Positions 34,470 through 42,384 of a stretch of DNA of 64,000 nucleotides are shown here, one piece after another (within the stretch, counting starts at the first letter, position 1; each line of letters starts with the position of its first letter). The notes beneath the pieces are model-generated. The model was not told the origin of the DNA. It saw only the letters and a list, made by a program, of their open reading frames with translations, and made no database searches. Source of the DNA: Candidatus Binatus sp. (GTDB taxonomy: Bacteria > Desulfobacterota > Binatia > Binatales > Binataceae); contig NZ_JAUSKL010000058.1 of the NCBI RefSeq assembly GCF_030646925.1, positions 36,123 through 100,122 of the forward strand, read 5' to 3'. A program made the translations under genes and the position numbers.

Positions 34470-34493
34470 GCCGGCGCCGATCGCATAGTTTCG
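34470..34493 (+). repeat. 24-bp direct repeat, right copy (beyond vapB)
   Basis: GCCGGCGCCGATCGCATAGT plus TTCG. In the matching frame it still spells PAPIA-stop, like the patatin gene end, with GCA for GCC at the single difference. The 750-bp interval between the copies holds exactly the vapBC pair. Confidence 0.75.
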
Positions 34494-34588
34494 GATGCGG
34501 CAGACTCAACTCCGCGATGTGACGTGCGCTGCGCGCGCCGCCGCCACCGCCGATTGCACCCCTTATTTGCCGGAATCCTGCCTCGCCG

Positions 34589-34789
34589 CTAGCCCTTATT
34601 CACGTTCGAGGCTTGCAACCCCTTGGGCCCCTGCGCGACTTCGAACTCGACGCGCTCGCCTTGCTCGAGCGAGCGAAACCCTGCTCCGTCGATAGCGCTG
34701 TAATGGACGAACACTTCCTGCCCGTCTTCCATCGTGATGAAGCCGTAGCCTTTCTTCGGGCTAAACCACTTGACCGTGCCGTTAGCCAT
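34589..34789 (-). CDS. Cold-shock protein, CspA family
   Basis: 66 residues, one cold-shock domain: [16 protein letters not shown] with RNP1 (KGYGFI) and VFVHYSAI as RNP2. Single-stranded RNA/DNA-binding OB fold acting as RNA chaperone. The gene has an AGGAGG ribosome site ten bases before the ATG and a structured leader (hairpins at 34816-34868), typical of genes regulated at the mRNA level. Confidence 0.95.
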   Translation of the reverse strand: MANGTVKWFSPKKGYGFITMEDGQEVFVHYSAIDGAGFRSLEQGERVEFEVAQGPKGLQASNVNKG

Positions 34790-34815
34790 TTCCCCCGTAC
34801 CTCCTGAAGGGAAAC

Positions 34816-34868
34816 GCCGGAGCGATGCCAGGTGCGCTCCGGCGTGCGTGCCGCTTCCCCAAGCGGCG
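34816..34868 (-). promoter_or_regulatory. Two stable hairpins in the leader of the cold-shock gene
   Basis: A 10-bp perfect stem (CGCCGGAGCG at 34816-34825 with CGCTCCGGCG at 34836-34845) and a 7-bp stem (GCCGCTT at 34851-34857 with AAGCGGC at 34862-34868, tetraloop). On the minus strand both precede the AGGAGG ribosome site (34806-34801 region). They could control mRNA stability or translation with temperature, or the first could attenuate transcription (short T run TTT after it). Confidence 0.55.
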
Positions 34869-34960
34869 CGTACGGGCGCGCATATAGCACAACCGAAGTC
34901 AGCTTACAAAACAGGCCAATGAGGGTTAAAACTGGTGGAAACGCAAAAATGCTAACGAGT

Positions 34961-35254
34961 CTAATCGTGACGCCAAAGAATCGGGCGCGCATGCATATGG
35001 CAATGATCGGGAATCTGACGCATCACGCCGTCGATGATGAACTTGTCGGCGCCGTACTTCGCGCGCGCGATGAGCGACAACGCCTCGACCATGAACGCGA
35101 GTTCTTCATCCGTCGGCGCGGCGCGGTGATCGCCGAGCACCGCCATCGGCGTGTCGCATGAATCGCAATCGAGGATGGTAAAACTGAACGGATGGACGAA
35201 AGAGGCGTAGCGCTGCGTGTAGTCTCGCAGCTCGCACAGTTCACATTTCGGCAT
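34961..35254 (-). CDS. Conserved hypothetical protein with HIT-like Cys/His motifs
   Basis: 97 residues beginning MPKCELCELRDYTQRY (a CxxC zinc-knuckle) with DCDSCDTPMAVLGDHR in the middle and ending QIPDHCHMHARPILWRHD. The order of Cys pair, hydrophobic core and His-rich end resembles HIT-type (GalT/FHIT) folds, where a His cluster does chemistry, but the HxHxH of true HIT proteins is CHMH here. Metal binding is likely; function unknown. Confidence 0.7.
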   Translation of the reverse strand: MPKCELCELRDYTQRYASFVHPFSFTILDCDSCDTPMAVLGDHRAAPTDEELAFMVEALSLIARAKYGADKFIIDGVMRQIPDHCHMHARPILWRHD

Positions 35255-35358
35255 TGAGTTTAGTCTTGCGGGCGTCGCGGGCGACGTCGAGCGGCGAGAG
35301 TTTTTATCCCGACGCGTCGCGCACGTTCATCGCGATGCGCCGGGATGCTCGATTCTGG

Positions 35359-35658
35359 CTATTTCGCAGGCGACGGCGCGGACTGCGGAGCCCGCGGTAT
35401 CGTATTCTTGGTCGCCGCACTTATCGACGAAGTGCTTGCCTTGGCAGCTTGCTTCGCGTGCTTCTTGCAGCGATAGACGCTGGAGGTCGAGATGCTGAGA
35501 TCCTTGGCGACTTCCTTGGCGTGTTTGCCGCTGCCCAGTTCCTTCATCACGGCGTCGCAATCGACTTTGCCGGCCGCATACGCAGACGGCGCACTCGCCG
35601 CGAAAAGTAATGTCGCCCCGAGCATCGCCGAGGCCGCCGCAATCGCAAACTTCTTCAT
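35359..35658 (-). CDS. Small exported protein with helix-turn-helix-like segment
   Basis: 99 residues. MKKFAIAAASAMLGATLLFA then ASAPSAYAAG is a clear cleavable signal peptide. The mature part reads CDAVMKELGSGKHAKEVAKD then LSISTSSVYRCKKHA. This looks like the resolvase/Hin-type HTH (GxxxxEIAxxLxISxSTVYR) but flanked by two Cys (a possible disulfide) on an exported protein. The tail is Ser/Pro/Lys-rich. A DNA-binding fold outside the cytoplasm would be odd; it may bind extracellular DNA or use the fold structurally. Confidence 0.7.
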   Translation of the reverse strand: MKKFAIAAASAMLGATLLFAASAPSAYAAGKVDCDAVMKELGSGKHAKEVAKDLSISTSSVYRCKKHAKQAAKASTSSISAATKNTIPRAPQSAPSPAK

Positions 35659-35741
35659 CTTCTGTCCCCTGTTAGGTTAATCCAACATTTCCAAGCGGCA
35701 TGAGTATTTCAAATTTGCGGCCTTGCCAAAAGAGGCCTTTG

Positions 35742-36548
35742 TTACTTCGTCGTGGCGAAGCCCGGGAACGACGGCTGGCGCTTTTCCTGGAGGGCCTTGA
35801 CGCCCTCGGCCAGATCGGGGCTGAAGAAGCCCATCATCTCGAGCGCGAGCGACGCGTCGAACGCCGGTCCCGCCGCGCGCAGCCAGTTGTTGAGCGAGCG
35901 CTTGGTGAATCGCAGCGCCTGCTGCGGACCGCGCGCCAGCTTGCGCGCGACCTCCATCGCCTTGTCCATCAACTTGTCGGCCGGCACGCACAGACTGACG
36001 AGACCGATCCGCTCCGCCTCCTTGCCGTCGATAAAATCCGCGGTCATCAGGTAGTACTTGGCTTTCGCCATCCCGCACAAAAGCGGCCAGATGATCACCG
36101 CGTGATCGCCTGCCGCGACGCCGAGGCGCAAATGGCCGTCGGTGATGCGCATCGATTCCGACGCGATACTAATGTCGGCCATAAACGCGACCGCGAGTCC
36201 CGCGCCGACTGCGACGCCATTGATCGCCGTGATGATCGGCTTGTCGAGATTGATCATGTTGTAAACGATGTCGCCCGCTTCCTTCCACGCTTTCGCGATA
36301 TTGCCGGCGTTAGCGGTCATGTCCTCGATCATCGCGAGGTCGCCGCCGGCGGAAAACGCGCGCCCTGCGCCAGTCACGACCACCACGTTGGTCTCGGCGT
36401 CGTCGGCGATATCGAGCCACACGCGGCTGAGCTCCCAGTGCAGGCGATTATTGGTGGCGTTCAAAACGTCGGGACGATTGATCGTGATGAGCAGAATCCC
36501 GTCGTCTTTGCGCTCGAACAGAAGATGCTGATACTCGCTGTATTTCAC
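35742..36548 (-). CDS. Enoyl-CoA hydratase/isomerase family protein
   Basis: 268 residues, crotonase fold. ILLITINRPDVLNATNNRLH, then the oxyanion-hole loop VVTGAGRAFSAGGDLAMIED and PIITAINGVAVGAGLAVAFM, the second oxyanion region. The catalytic Glu pair of true hydratases is not clearly present: at the second position the sequence is LGVAAGDHAVIIWPLL, with Asp. It may be an isomerase, decarboxylase-like or thioesterase-like crotonase. Last gene of the minus-strand metabolic run, 43 bp after fba. Confidence 0.85.
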   Translation of the reverse strand: MKYSEYQHLLFERKDDGILLITINRPDVLNATNNRLHWELSRVWLDIADDAETNVVVVTGAGRAFSAGGDLAMIEDMTANAGNIAKAWKEAGDIVYNMINLDKPIITAINGVAVGAGLAVAFMADISIASESMRITDGHLRLGVAAGDHAVIIWPLLCGMAKAKYYLMTADFIDGKEAERIGLVSLCVPADKLMDKAMEVARKLARGPQQALRFTKRSLNNWLRAAGPAFDASLALEMMGFFSPDLAEGVKALQEKRQPSFPGFATTK

Positions 36549-36591
36549 TCAATTCACCGTACTGATTTAGTCGTCGCGATCAACTTTGCGA

Positions 36592-37506
36592 TCAGCTTCG
36601 ATAGATGTCCATGATCTTGCCGAGCAGCTCGATCGCGGCCGGCTTGGGCCGCTGGAAGCTGTTGCGCCCGATGATCGATCCGAAACCGCCGCCTGCGTGA
36701 ATCTGGCGGATGTCATTGATCAGTTGCTCGTCGCTTTCCTTCGGGCCGCCGGAGAAAATCACGATCCGGCGACCGTCGAAGGCGGACTGGATCACGTGCT
36801 TGATGCGCGCGGAGAGCGGCTCGAGCGTTACCTTGTTGGATTCATAGGCCTTCTTGGCCTCGGGCTGCTCGATAAAGGCAGTCGGCGGCTTTACCTTTAT
36901 GATATTCGCGCCGAGTTGCGCGGCGATCTGCGCGGCGTACGCGACCACATCGATCGCCGTCTCGCCCTGCTTGCTGATCGAGGAGCCGCGCGGATAGGAC
37001 CACATCACTAGCGCGAGGCCGTGGGCCTTGGCTTCTGCGCCAATTTCCCGCGCCTCCTGGTACATCGTCTTCGCCGCCGACGAGCCGGGGTAAATCGTGA
37101 GTCCGACGGCGGCGCATCCGAGCCGGAGCGCGTCCTTAACGCTCGCGGTGACCGCGGGCGCGGGATCTTTCTCGTCGTTCAGCACGTCGTGATTGTTGAG
37201 CTTCAGGATGAGCGGAATCTCGCCGGCGTATTCGGGCGCGCCCGCTTCGAGGAAGCCGAGCGGCGCCGCGTAGGCGTTGCATCCGGCATCGATCGCGAGC
37301 TGGAAGTGATAACGCGGATCGTAGGCCGGCGGATTGACGGCGAAGCTGCGTGCGGGGCCGTGCTCGAAGCCCTGGTCCACCGGCAGGATAACGAACTTGC
37401 CGGTGCCGGCGAGCTTGCCGTGATTGAGCATCCGCGCGAGATTGCTGCGCACGCCGGCATTTTCGGAATCGTAGTAGGAAAGAATTTCGCGAACTCGTTT
37501 AGTCAT
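36592..37506 (-). CDS. Class I fructose-bisphosphate aldolase (FbaB/DhnA type)
   Basis: 304 residues. GKFVILPVDQGFEHGPARSF, LILKLNNHDVLNDEKDP, and a Schiff-base lysine in GANIIKVKPPTAF. RRIVIFSGGPKESDEQL and the phosphate-binding end GGGFGSIIGRNSFQRP follow. It interconverts fructose 1,6-bisphosphate with two triose phosphates. Next to fbp in the same operon, which makes a gluconeogenic direction natural: aldol condensation followed by dephosphorylation. Confidence 0.93.
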   Translation of the reverse strand: MTKRVREILSYYDSENAGVRSNLARMLNHGKLAGTGKFVILPVDQGFEHGPARSFAVNPPAYDPRYHFQLAIDAGCNAYAAPLGFLEAGAPEYAGEIPLILKLNNHDVLNDEKDPAPAVTASVKDALRLGCAAVGLTIYPGSSAAKTMYQEAREIGAEAKAHGLALVMWSYPRGSSISKQGETAIDVVAYAAQIAAQLGANIIKVKPPTAFIEQPEAKKAYESNKVTLEPLSARIKHVIQSAFDGRRIVIFSGGPKESDEQLINDIRQIHAGGGFGSIIGRNSFQRPKPAAIELLGKIMDIYRS

Positions 37507-37547
37507 TGGTCTCCAACCCCCACAAAAATTTCCCTGGACTTCCTATA

Positions 37548-38543
37548 TCACAGCATCGCCGCCGCGCGATGGGCCGCGCCGATCAGCCCGGCCGCGGGAT
37601 TCAGCGCGACTCGCACTTCCATCCGCTTCAGTATCTCGTTCAGCCTGCCCTTCGACAGGAATGCTTTCACGAACGCGCCCCCCGTCAGCATCGGCAAAAT
37701 CTTTGGCGCGATTCCTCCGCCGAGAAAGACGCCGCCGAATGCGAGCACCTTCAGCGCGAGGTTCGCCGCCTCAGCCCCGTAAATATCGCAAAACATCTCG
37801 AGTGCGTGAACGCAAACGGGGTCGGATTTTTTGAGCGCCGCATCGCTCACCGCCGCCGCATGATCGCCGGTCGCGATTTGATCCGTAAGCCACGCGGGCT
37901 CCGCGATGCGGCTGCGATCGCGCAGGAAGCGGTAGATATTCGCGATTCCCGGTCCCGAGAGCACGCGCTCATAGCTTACGTGGCCGAACTGCTTTTCGAG
38001 ATGGCGCAGCAACTCGATCTGTTCTTCGCCGCGCGGCGCGAAGTCGACGTGGCCGCCCTCCGATGCGACCGCGTAGTAGCTGCCGTTTTCATACACCAGT
38101 GCCGATTCGCCGAGACCGGTACCGGCCGCGAGCACTGCGATGTTGCCATGCGCGGGCGGATTCTCCGCCGGATGCAGCACCGCGACTTCCGTGCTCGTCA
38201 GATACATCACGCCGTACGCCGTCGCCGCGAGATCGTTGATCAGGCGGACCGGCGTGCCGCCGAGTGCCGCAGATAATTTTGCTTGCGAAAGGACCCACGG
38301 GACGTTGGTCGCTTGCGCGACGCCGTCGATGATCGGGCCGGGCACGCCGAGGCAGGCCGCATCGACTTTGACGCCATCGGAGAGGAAATCGACGCAGGTA
38401 TCTTCCAGAGTTTTGAACTGCAACGTCGAGTAGCGATGCTGGCACACGAGTTGAAGCGCGCGCCCAGCGGCGACCTGGTAGAGCCCAAGCTCGGTCTTGG
38501 TCCCACCCACGTCGCCGGCCAGAATCAGACCAGCCATCGCCAA
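37548..38543 (-). CDS. glk: Glucokinase
   Basis: 331 residues of the Glk (non-ROK) family. ILAGDVGGTKTELGLYQVAA is the phosphate-1 loop, VPGPIIDGVAQATNVPW and RLINDLAATAYGV carry the catalytic Asp, and AVLAAGTGLGESALVY and GGHVDFAPRGEEQ bind substrate. Phosphorylates glucose to glucose 6-phosphate. It lies 12 bp after fbp and 41 bp before fba. Start is either 38543 or the ATG at 38537 that begins MAGLILAGD. Confidence 0.93.
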   Translation of the reverse strand: MAMAGLILAGDVGGTKTELGLYQVAAGRALQLVCQHRYSTLQFKTLEDTCVDFLSDGVKVDAACLGVPGPIIDGVAQATNVPWVLSQAKLSAALGGTPVRLINDLAATAYGVMYLTSTEVAVLHPAENPPAHGNIAVLAAGTGLGESALVYENGSYYAVASEGGHVDFAPRGEEQIELLRHLEKQFGHVSYERVLSGPGIANIYRFLRDRSRIAEPAWLTDQIATGDHAAAVSDAALKKSDPVCVHALEMFCDIYGAEAANLALKVLAFGGVFLGGGIAPKILPMLTGGAFVKAFLSKGRLNEILKRMEVRVALNPAAGLIGAAHRAAAML

Positions 38544-38555
38544 CCTCGCCGCGCG

Positions 38556-39557
38556 TTAGCCTTCGGCTTTGAACTCCTCGGCCAGTGCAACTTCCTCCGC
38601 GCTGCCGATATAGACCGGTAATCGATCGTGAATCGCCGACGGCGTGACCTCGAGGATGCGGCCCTTGCCGGTCGAGCCGCGACCGCCCGCCTGCTCCGCG
38701 ATCATCGAGAGCGGCGCGGTTTCGTACATCAGGCGGAGCTTGCCTTTGGACTTGCCGCCCTCGGAGACTTCGCCGGGATAGAGATAGATGCCGCCTTCGA
38801 GCAGCAGGCGATGGAAATCCGCGGCGAACGCGCCGCAGTACCTGAGCGAATAGCTCGAGCGTTTGTCCTTGCGGCTGGTGATATGGGCGAGGAACTTGCG
38901 CGCGCCCTCGTGCCATTTGCCGGCGTTGCCCTGGTTCACCGCATAGACGCTGCCGTGCGGAGGCGTCCTGACGTTCTCTTTCCAGAGCAGGAACTCACCG
39001 AGGCTCCGGTCGAGCGTGAAGATATCGACGCCCGCGCCAGCCGTATAAACCAGTTGCGTGCTCGGGCCATACACGATGTACCCGGCGACGACCTGCTGGC
39101 CGCCCGGCGCGAGCAGATCTTCGATTCCGCTGCCGTGCTTTGCGGCGCGCTTGCGCACGGCGAAGATCGTGCCGAGCGAGCCGTTGGTGTCGATATTCGA
39201 GCTTCCGTCGATCGGATCGTAGAGCACGCAGTAACTGCTATCGCGGCAGTTGTCGGCGTAGTGATGCGGCTGCTCCATCTCCTCGGAGATCAGGCTGCAG
39301 ACCGGGTAACCGTGCTCGAACGCGTCGAGGAAAACCTGGTTGCCCCATTGGTCGAGTTTTTTGACCTGCTCGCCCTGCACGTTGGTATCGCCGGTGTAGC
39401 CGAGTTCCCCCCCGAGCGACGCGACGGTCAGTTCGCGCGCGATGCGCTTACCGGCAAATCCGATCCGCTCCATGATCAGCGCGAGGTCGCCGACCGGAAT
39501 CGCGGCCGATTTCTTCGACATGACATGGCGTGTCAATGTGATTGGCGGAGTGCTCAT
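38556..39557 (-). CDS. fbp: Fructose-1,6-bisphosphatase, class I
   Basis: 333 residues. The metal-site motifs are all visible: SLISEEMEQPHHY (Glu), YCVLYDPIDGSSNIDTNGSL (DPxDGSSN), and LRYCGAFAADFHRLLLEGGI with YPGEVSEGGKSKGKLRLMYE (substrate binding). Hydrolyses fructose 1,6-bisphosphate to fructose 6-phosphate. It sits between zwf (34 bp upstream) and glk (12 bp downstream). Confidence 0.95.
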   Translation of the reverse strand: MSTPPITLTRHVMSKKSAAIPVGDLALIMERIGFAGKRIARELTVASLGGELGYTGDTNVQGEQVKKLDQWGNQVFLDAFEHGYPVCSLISEEMEQPHHYADNCRDSSYCVLYDPIDGSSNIDTNGSLGTIFAVRKRAAKHGSGIEDLLAPGGQQVVAGYIVYGPSTQLVYTAGAGVDIFTLDRSLGEFLLWKENVRTPPHGSVYAVNQGNAGKWHEGARKFLAHITSRKDKRSSYSLRYCGAFAADFHRLLLEGGIYLYPGEVSEGGKSKGKLRLMYETAPLSMIAEQAGGRGSTGKGRILEVTPSAIHDRLPVYIGSAEEVALAEEFKAEG

Positions 39558-39591
39558 CTGATGAATCCTCTTCAGAACCCATTACACTCCC

Positions 39592-41124
39592 TTAGAGCGT
39601 TCGCCAAGTGCGTCCGTCCGCCGCGATCATAAGCGCCGCTTCGAGCGGTCCCCACGAGCCGGCGGCGTAGATCGGCGGGTCGATCGGCGATTCGCCCCAC
39701 GCGTCGAGGATCGGCTGCACGAACTTCCACGCCTCCTCGACCGTGTCGCGCCGCATGAAGAGCGTCTGGTCGCCGATAATCACGTCGTTGAGCAGCGTCT
39801 CGTAGGCCTCCGGCGTCGAAGTGACGTAATGGAAATCGACTTTGACCTGCTGCAATCGAGTCTGCGAACCGGGAACCTTCGACATGATGTACAAATCGAG
39901 GCCCTCGTCGGGCTGAATCCTGATCGTCAGCATGTTGGGCGCCAGCGGCGCGCGCGGATTCGCGTTGTAGAGAATCCTCGGCACGCTCTTGAAGTAAATC
40001 GCAATCTCACTCGCGCGCTTGGGCAAGCGCTTGCCGGTGCGGAGATAGAAGGGCACGCCGGCCCATCGCCAGTTGTCGATCCAGCATCGGAGCGCCGCGA
40101 AAGTTTCGATTTTCGAGTCGGGCGCGATCGCCTCCTCGTCGCGATACGCCTTGGCCGGCACGCCGCCGATCAACCCCTCGGCGTACTGGCCGCGCACCAC
40201 CCATTTGTCGAGGTCCTCGTCACCGAGCGGGCGCAGCGAGCGCAGCACGTCGAGCTTGGCGTCACGCACCGATTCTGCGCCGGTGGTATTCGGCGGCTCG
40301 GTCGCGATCATGCAGAGCGTCTGCAGCAGATGACTCTGCACCATGTCGCGCAGGGCGCCTGCGTGATCGTAGTACGACGCGCGGGTGCCGACGCCTTCCG
40401 CCTCGGCGACGGTGATCTGGACGTGATCGATAAAGCGCGAGGTCCAGATCGGCTCGAAGATCGAGTTGGCGAAGCGCAGCACCATCAGGTTTTCCACGGT
40501 CTCCTTGCCGAGATAATGATCGATTCGGAAAATCTGGCGCTCGTCGAAATGCCGCGCCAATTGCCCGTTGATTTCGGACGCGCTGTCGAAATCGGAGCCG
40601 ATCGGCTTCTCGACCACGACCCGCGTGTACGGAAGCCCGGCTGCGGGCGGCTTGATCAATCCGGCCGCGGTCAATCCCGCCGAACAGGTGTCGATGAAAG
40701 CCGGCGGAATCGCGAAATAGAAAACGCGATTGCCCGCCGTTTTGCATTCCTCGTCGAGCGCCTCGAGTCGTTCGCGCAGGTTCTGGTAGGAGGCGGCGGC
40801 GGTGAAAGTGCCGCGGCAGAAATGGAGGCGCGGCGCGAACTTGGCCCATTGCTCCTCGGCGATTGCGCGGCGCGAGAACTTCTCGATTCCGGCGCGCGCG
40901 AACTCGCGATACTGCTGGTCGCCCAGATCCTCCATCGAGAAGCCCAGAATCGCGAACCGTTCCGGCAAGTCGTCGTCGATCGAGAGATTGTAGAGCGCGG
41001 GTATCAGCTTGCGATGGCTCAAATCACCGGCGCCGCCGAATATCACCACGATACAAGGATCGTAATGATGCTTGTCCCTGGAATTAGGATGATTGAGATC
41101 GAGCTTCGCGCCGCTCACCGCCAT
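39592..41124 (-). CDS. zwf: Glucose-6-phosphate 1-dehydrogenase
   Basis: 510 residues. NADP-binding IVVIFGGAGDLSHRKLIPAL, VVVEKPIGSDFDSA, and active-site RIDHYLGKETVENLMVLRFA with catalytic His and Lys. GVPFYLRTGKRLPKRASEIA is near the C-terminal third. First step of the oxidative pentose phosphate or Entner-Doudoroff routes. No 6-phosphogluconolactonase or gnd is adjacent. Probably the first gene of the five-gene run 41124-35742. Confidence 0.96.
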   Translation of the reverse strand: MAVSGAKLDLNHPNSRDKHHYDPCIVVIFGGAGDLSHRKLIPALYNLSIDDDLPERFAILGFSMEDLGDQQYREFARAGIEKFSRRAIAEEQWAKFAPRLHFCRGTFTAAASYQNLRERLEALDEECKTAGNRVFYFAIPPAFIDTCSAGLTAAGLIKPPAAGLPYTRVVVEKPIGSDFDSASEINGQLARHFDERQIFRIDHYLGKETVENLMVLRFANSIFEPIWTSRFIDHVQITVAEAEGVGTRASYYDHAGALRDMVQSHLLQTLCMIATEPPNTTGAESVRDAKLDVLRSLRPLGDEDLDKWVVRGQYAEGLIGGVPAKAYRDEEAIAPDSKIETFAALRCWIDNWRWAGVPFYLRTGKRLPKRASEIAIYFKSVPRILYNANPRAPLAPNMLTIRIQPDEGLDLYIMSKVPGSQTRLQQVKVDFHYVTSTPEAYETLLNDVIIGDQTLFMRRDTVEEAWKFVQPILDAWGESPIDPPIYAAGSWGPLEAALMIAADGRTWRTL

Positions 41125-41442
41125 GCTACCAAACTATGCGAACATCCAAGTTGTTCAAAGAGAAGGCAAACCGAGGTGGTGGCAGGTTCCCTGTGAAATC
41201 TTCCGGTGACGTTCGAATTCAGAATTAAGAATTGCCCACAGTGCGCCACCCACCGTCGATTGTATGCGGGCCCAGCGGCGTGCTTTATCGATTTGAAATG
41301 TGGACAGTTTGTTACCATGCACACGCAATTGTGAATCCAGTCAGGTCTCCGTAACCTCTGAGACGTTGTCAAATCGGTGGTTTTTCACTAGTTTTCCAAC
41401 ATACGCGAACAAGGCGAACGCAGTCGGCTGGGAGATCGTGCA
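41125..41442. other. Gene-free region between zwf and a small plus-strand gene
   Basis: 318 bp, noticeably less G+C-rich than the surroundings, with no supported frame or RNA. It should contain divergent promoters for zwf (minus) and the 41443 gene (plus). GGGAG ten bases before the ATG 41443 is a ribosome site for the latter. No clear -35/-10 pair stands out. Confidence 0.4.
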
Positions 41443-41730
41443 ATGACGTTCAAGAAAGGCGACATGGTCAAGATTAAATGCGAAGCACAGCCGGGTCCAT
41501 TCGACGAGGCGGCCGTCACGATCGGCTTCGAGCCCGGCGTCGTCCTTTCCGGTTTTGTTAAGCAATCCTCGGTCGAGAAACGTGGCGATGAAGCCTTTGT
41601 CATAGGCAAAATCGTTAGAATCGACGGCGGTATCATCGAGGTCCAACTTCCGGGCTCGTTCTTTACTAGCGCCCGCGGTGTGGCGTCTCTGCCGCGTGCC
41701 TGGGCCGAGTCAAACGTGGTGCATGTGTAG
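41443..41730 (+). CDS. Hypothetical small protein upstream of dcd-like gene
   Basis: 95 residues, MTFKKGDMVKIKCEAQPGPF followed by two beta-rich stretches (VTIGFEPGVVLSGFVKQ, VIGKIVRIDGGIIEVQLPGS). The KKGDMVKIK opening and short strands suggest an SH3-like or KOW-like barrel, but no specific family can be named. It has a ribosome site and is followed 24 bp later by the dCTP deaminase-like gene in the same direction, so the two likely work together. Confidence 0.55.
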   Translation: MTFKKGDMVKIKCEAQPGPFDEAAVTIGFEPGVVLSGFVKQSSVEKRGDEAFVIGKIVRIDGGIIEVQLPGSFFTSARGVASLPRAWAESNVVHV

Positions 41731-41754
41731 GCGCGAACCGAGACCGTTTGCCAA

Positions 41755-42354
41755 ATGGTTCAATCCCAACCGGCACTCCGCAAGGCGGTAGCTGCCAAAA
41801 GAATCAGGTTTGACCCGCCGCTTGAAGAAGATCAGTGGGGAGAGGCTTCCGTAGATCTTCGGCTGGGCTTCAGCTTCACGATCCTACAGCCGATAAAAGG
41901 CGTCAAAGTTTCGGTCGCGCGCGGTCTCGAAGAACTTGGTCGTTTGGGCTTCTGGAAAACGATCACGCTTGAGGAGAAGAACGAGATGGGCCAACTCAAC
42001 TCTTTTCTTCTCAAGCCTCATCAGCTCGTGCTGGCGATGACCCATGAGAGCGTGAGCATTCCGCTGGATCTTATCGGGTTGATCGAAGGTCGCACTGCTT
42101 ATGCGCGTGTCGGTCTTAGCATGCATCAAACCGCACCATGGATTCAGCCGGGATGGAGTGGACCAATCGTTCTGGAAATCATGAATAGCGGTGAACTCGA
42201 CATCGAACTGACTCCTCTTATCGACCGTCCTTGTCAGTTGTCGTTCTTGAAACTCGACAGGAAACTCCCCAGAAGCCTCGGCTACGGAGCGCGGGCTGGC
42301 GATGTGTATCAAGGGCAGAAGCATCCGTTCAGAGTAGGCAAGAAAAAGAACTGA
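41755..42354 (+). CDS. dCTP deaminase/dUTPase superfamily protein
   Basis: 199 residues. EASVDLRLGFSF matches the N-terminal (p)aSvDLrLG of Dcd. LIEGRTAYARVGLSMHQTAP and WIQPGWSGPIVLEIMNSG match the core GRSSLARLGL.VH.TA...DPGWSG.IVLE, including the Glu used for deamination. GDVYQGQKHP matches the C-terminal tail. The Ser-Ser of GRSSLAR is Thr-Ala here, so activity (deaminase, dUTPase or both) is uncertain. Converts dCTP to dUTP, or dUTP to dUMP. Sits in a short plus-strand pair whose base use differs from the flanks. Confidence 0.8.
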   Translation: MVQSQPALRKAVAAKRIRFDPPLEEDQWGEASVDLRLGFSFTILQPIKGVKVSVARGLEELGRLGFWKTITLEEKNEMGQLNSFLLKPHQLVLAMTHESVSIPLDLIGLIEGRTAYARVGLSMHQTAPWIQPGWSGPIVLEIMNSGELDIELTPLIDRPCQLSFLKLDRKLPRSLGYGARAGDVYQGQKHPFRVGKKKN

Positions 42355-42384
42355 TCTCTTCAGAAAAATTGCTAACGCTCCAGT

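Noticed and set aside
39829..41196. 455-codon plus-strand frame opposite zwf
   Set aside because: Antisense shadow; the minus strand encodes a complete G6P dehydrogenase.
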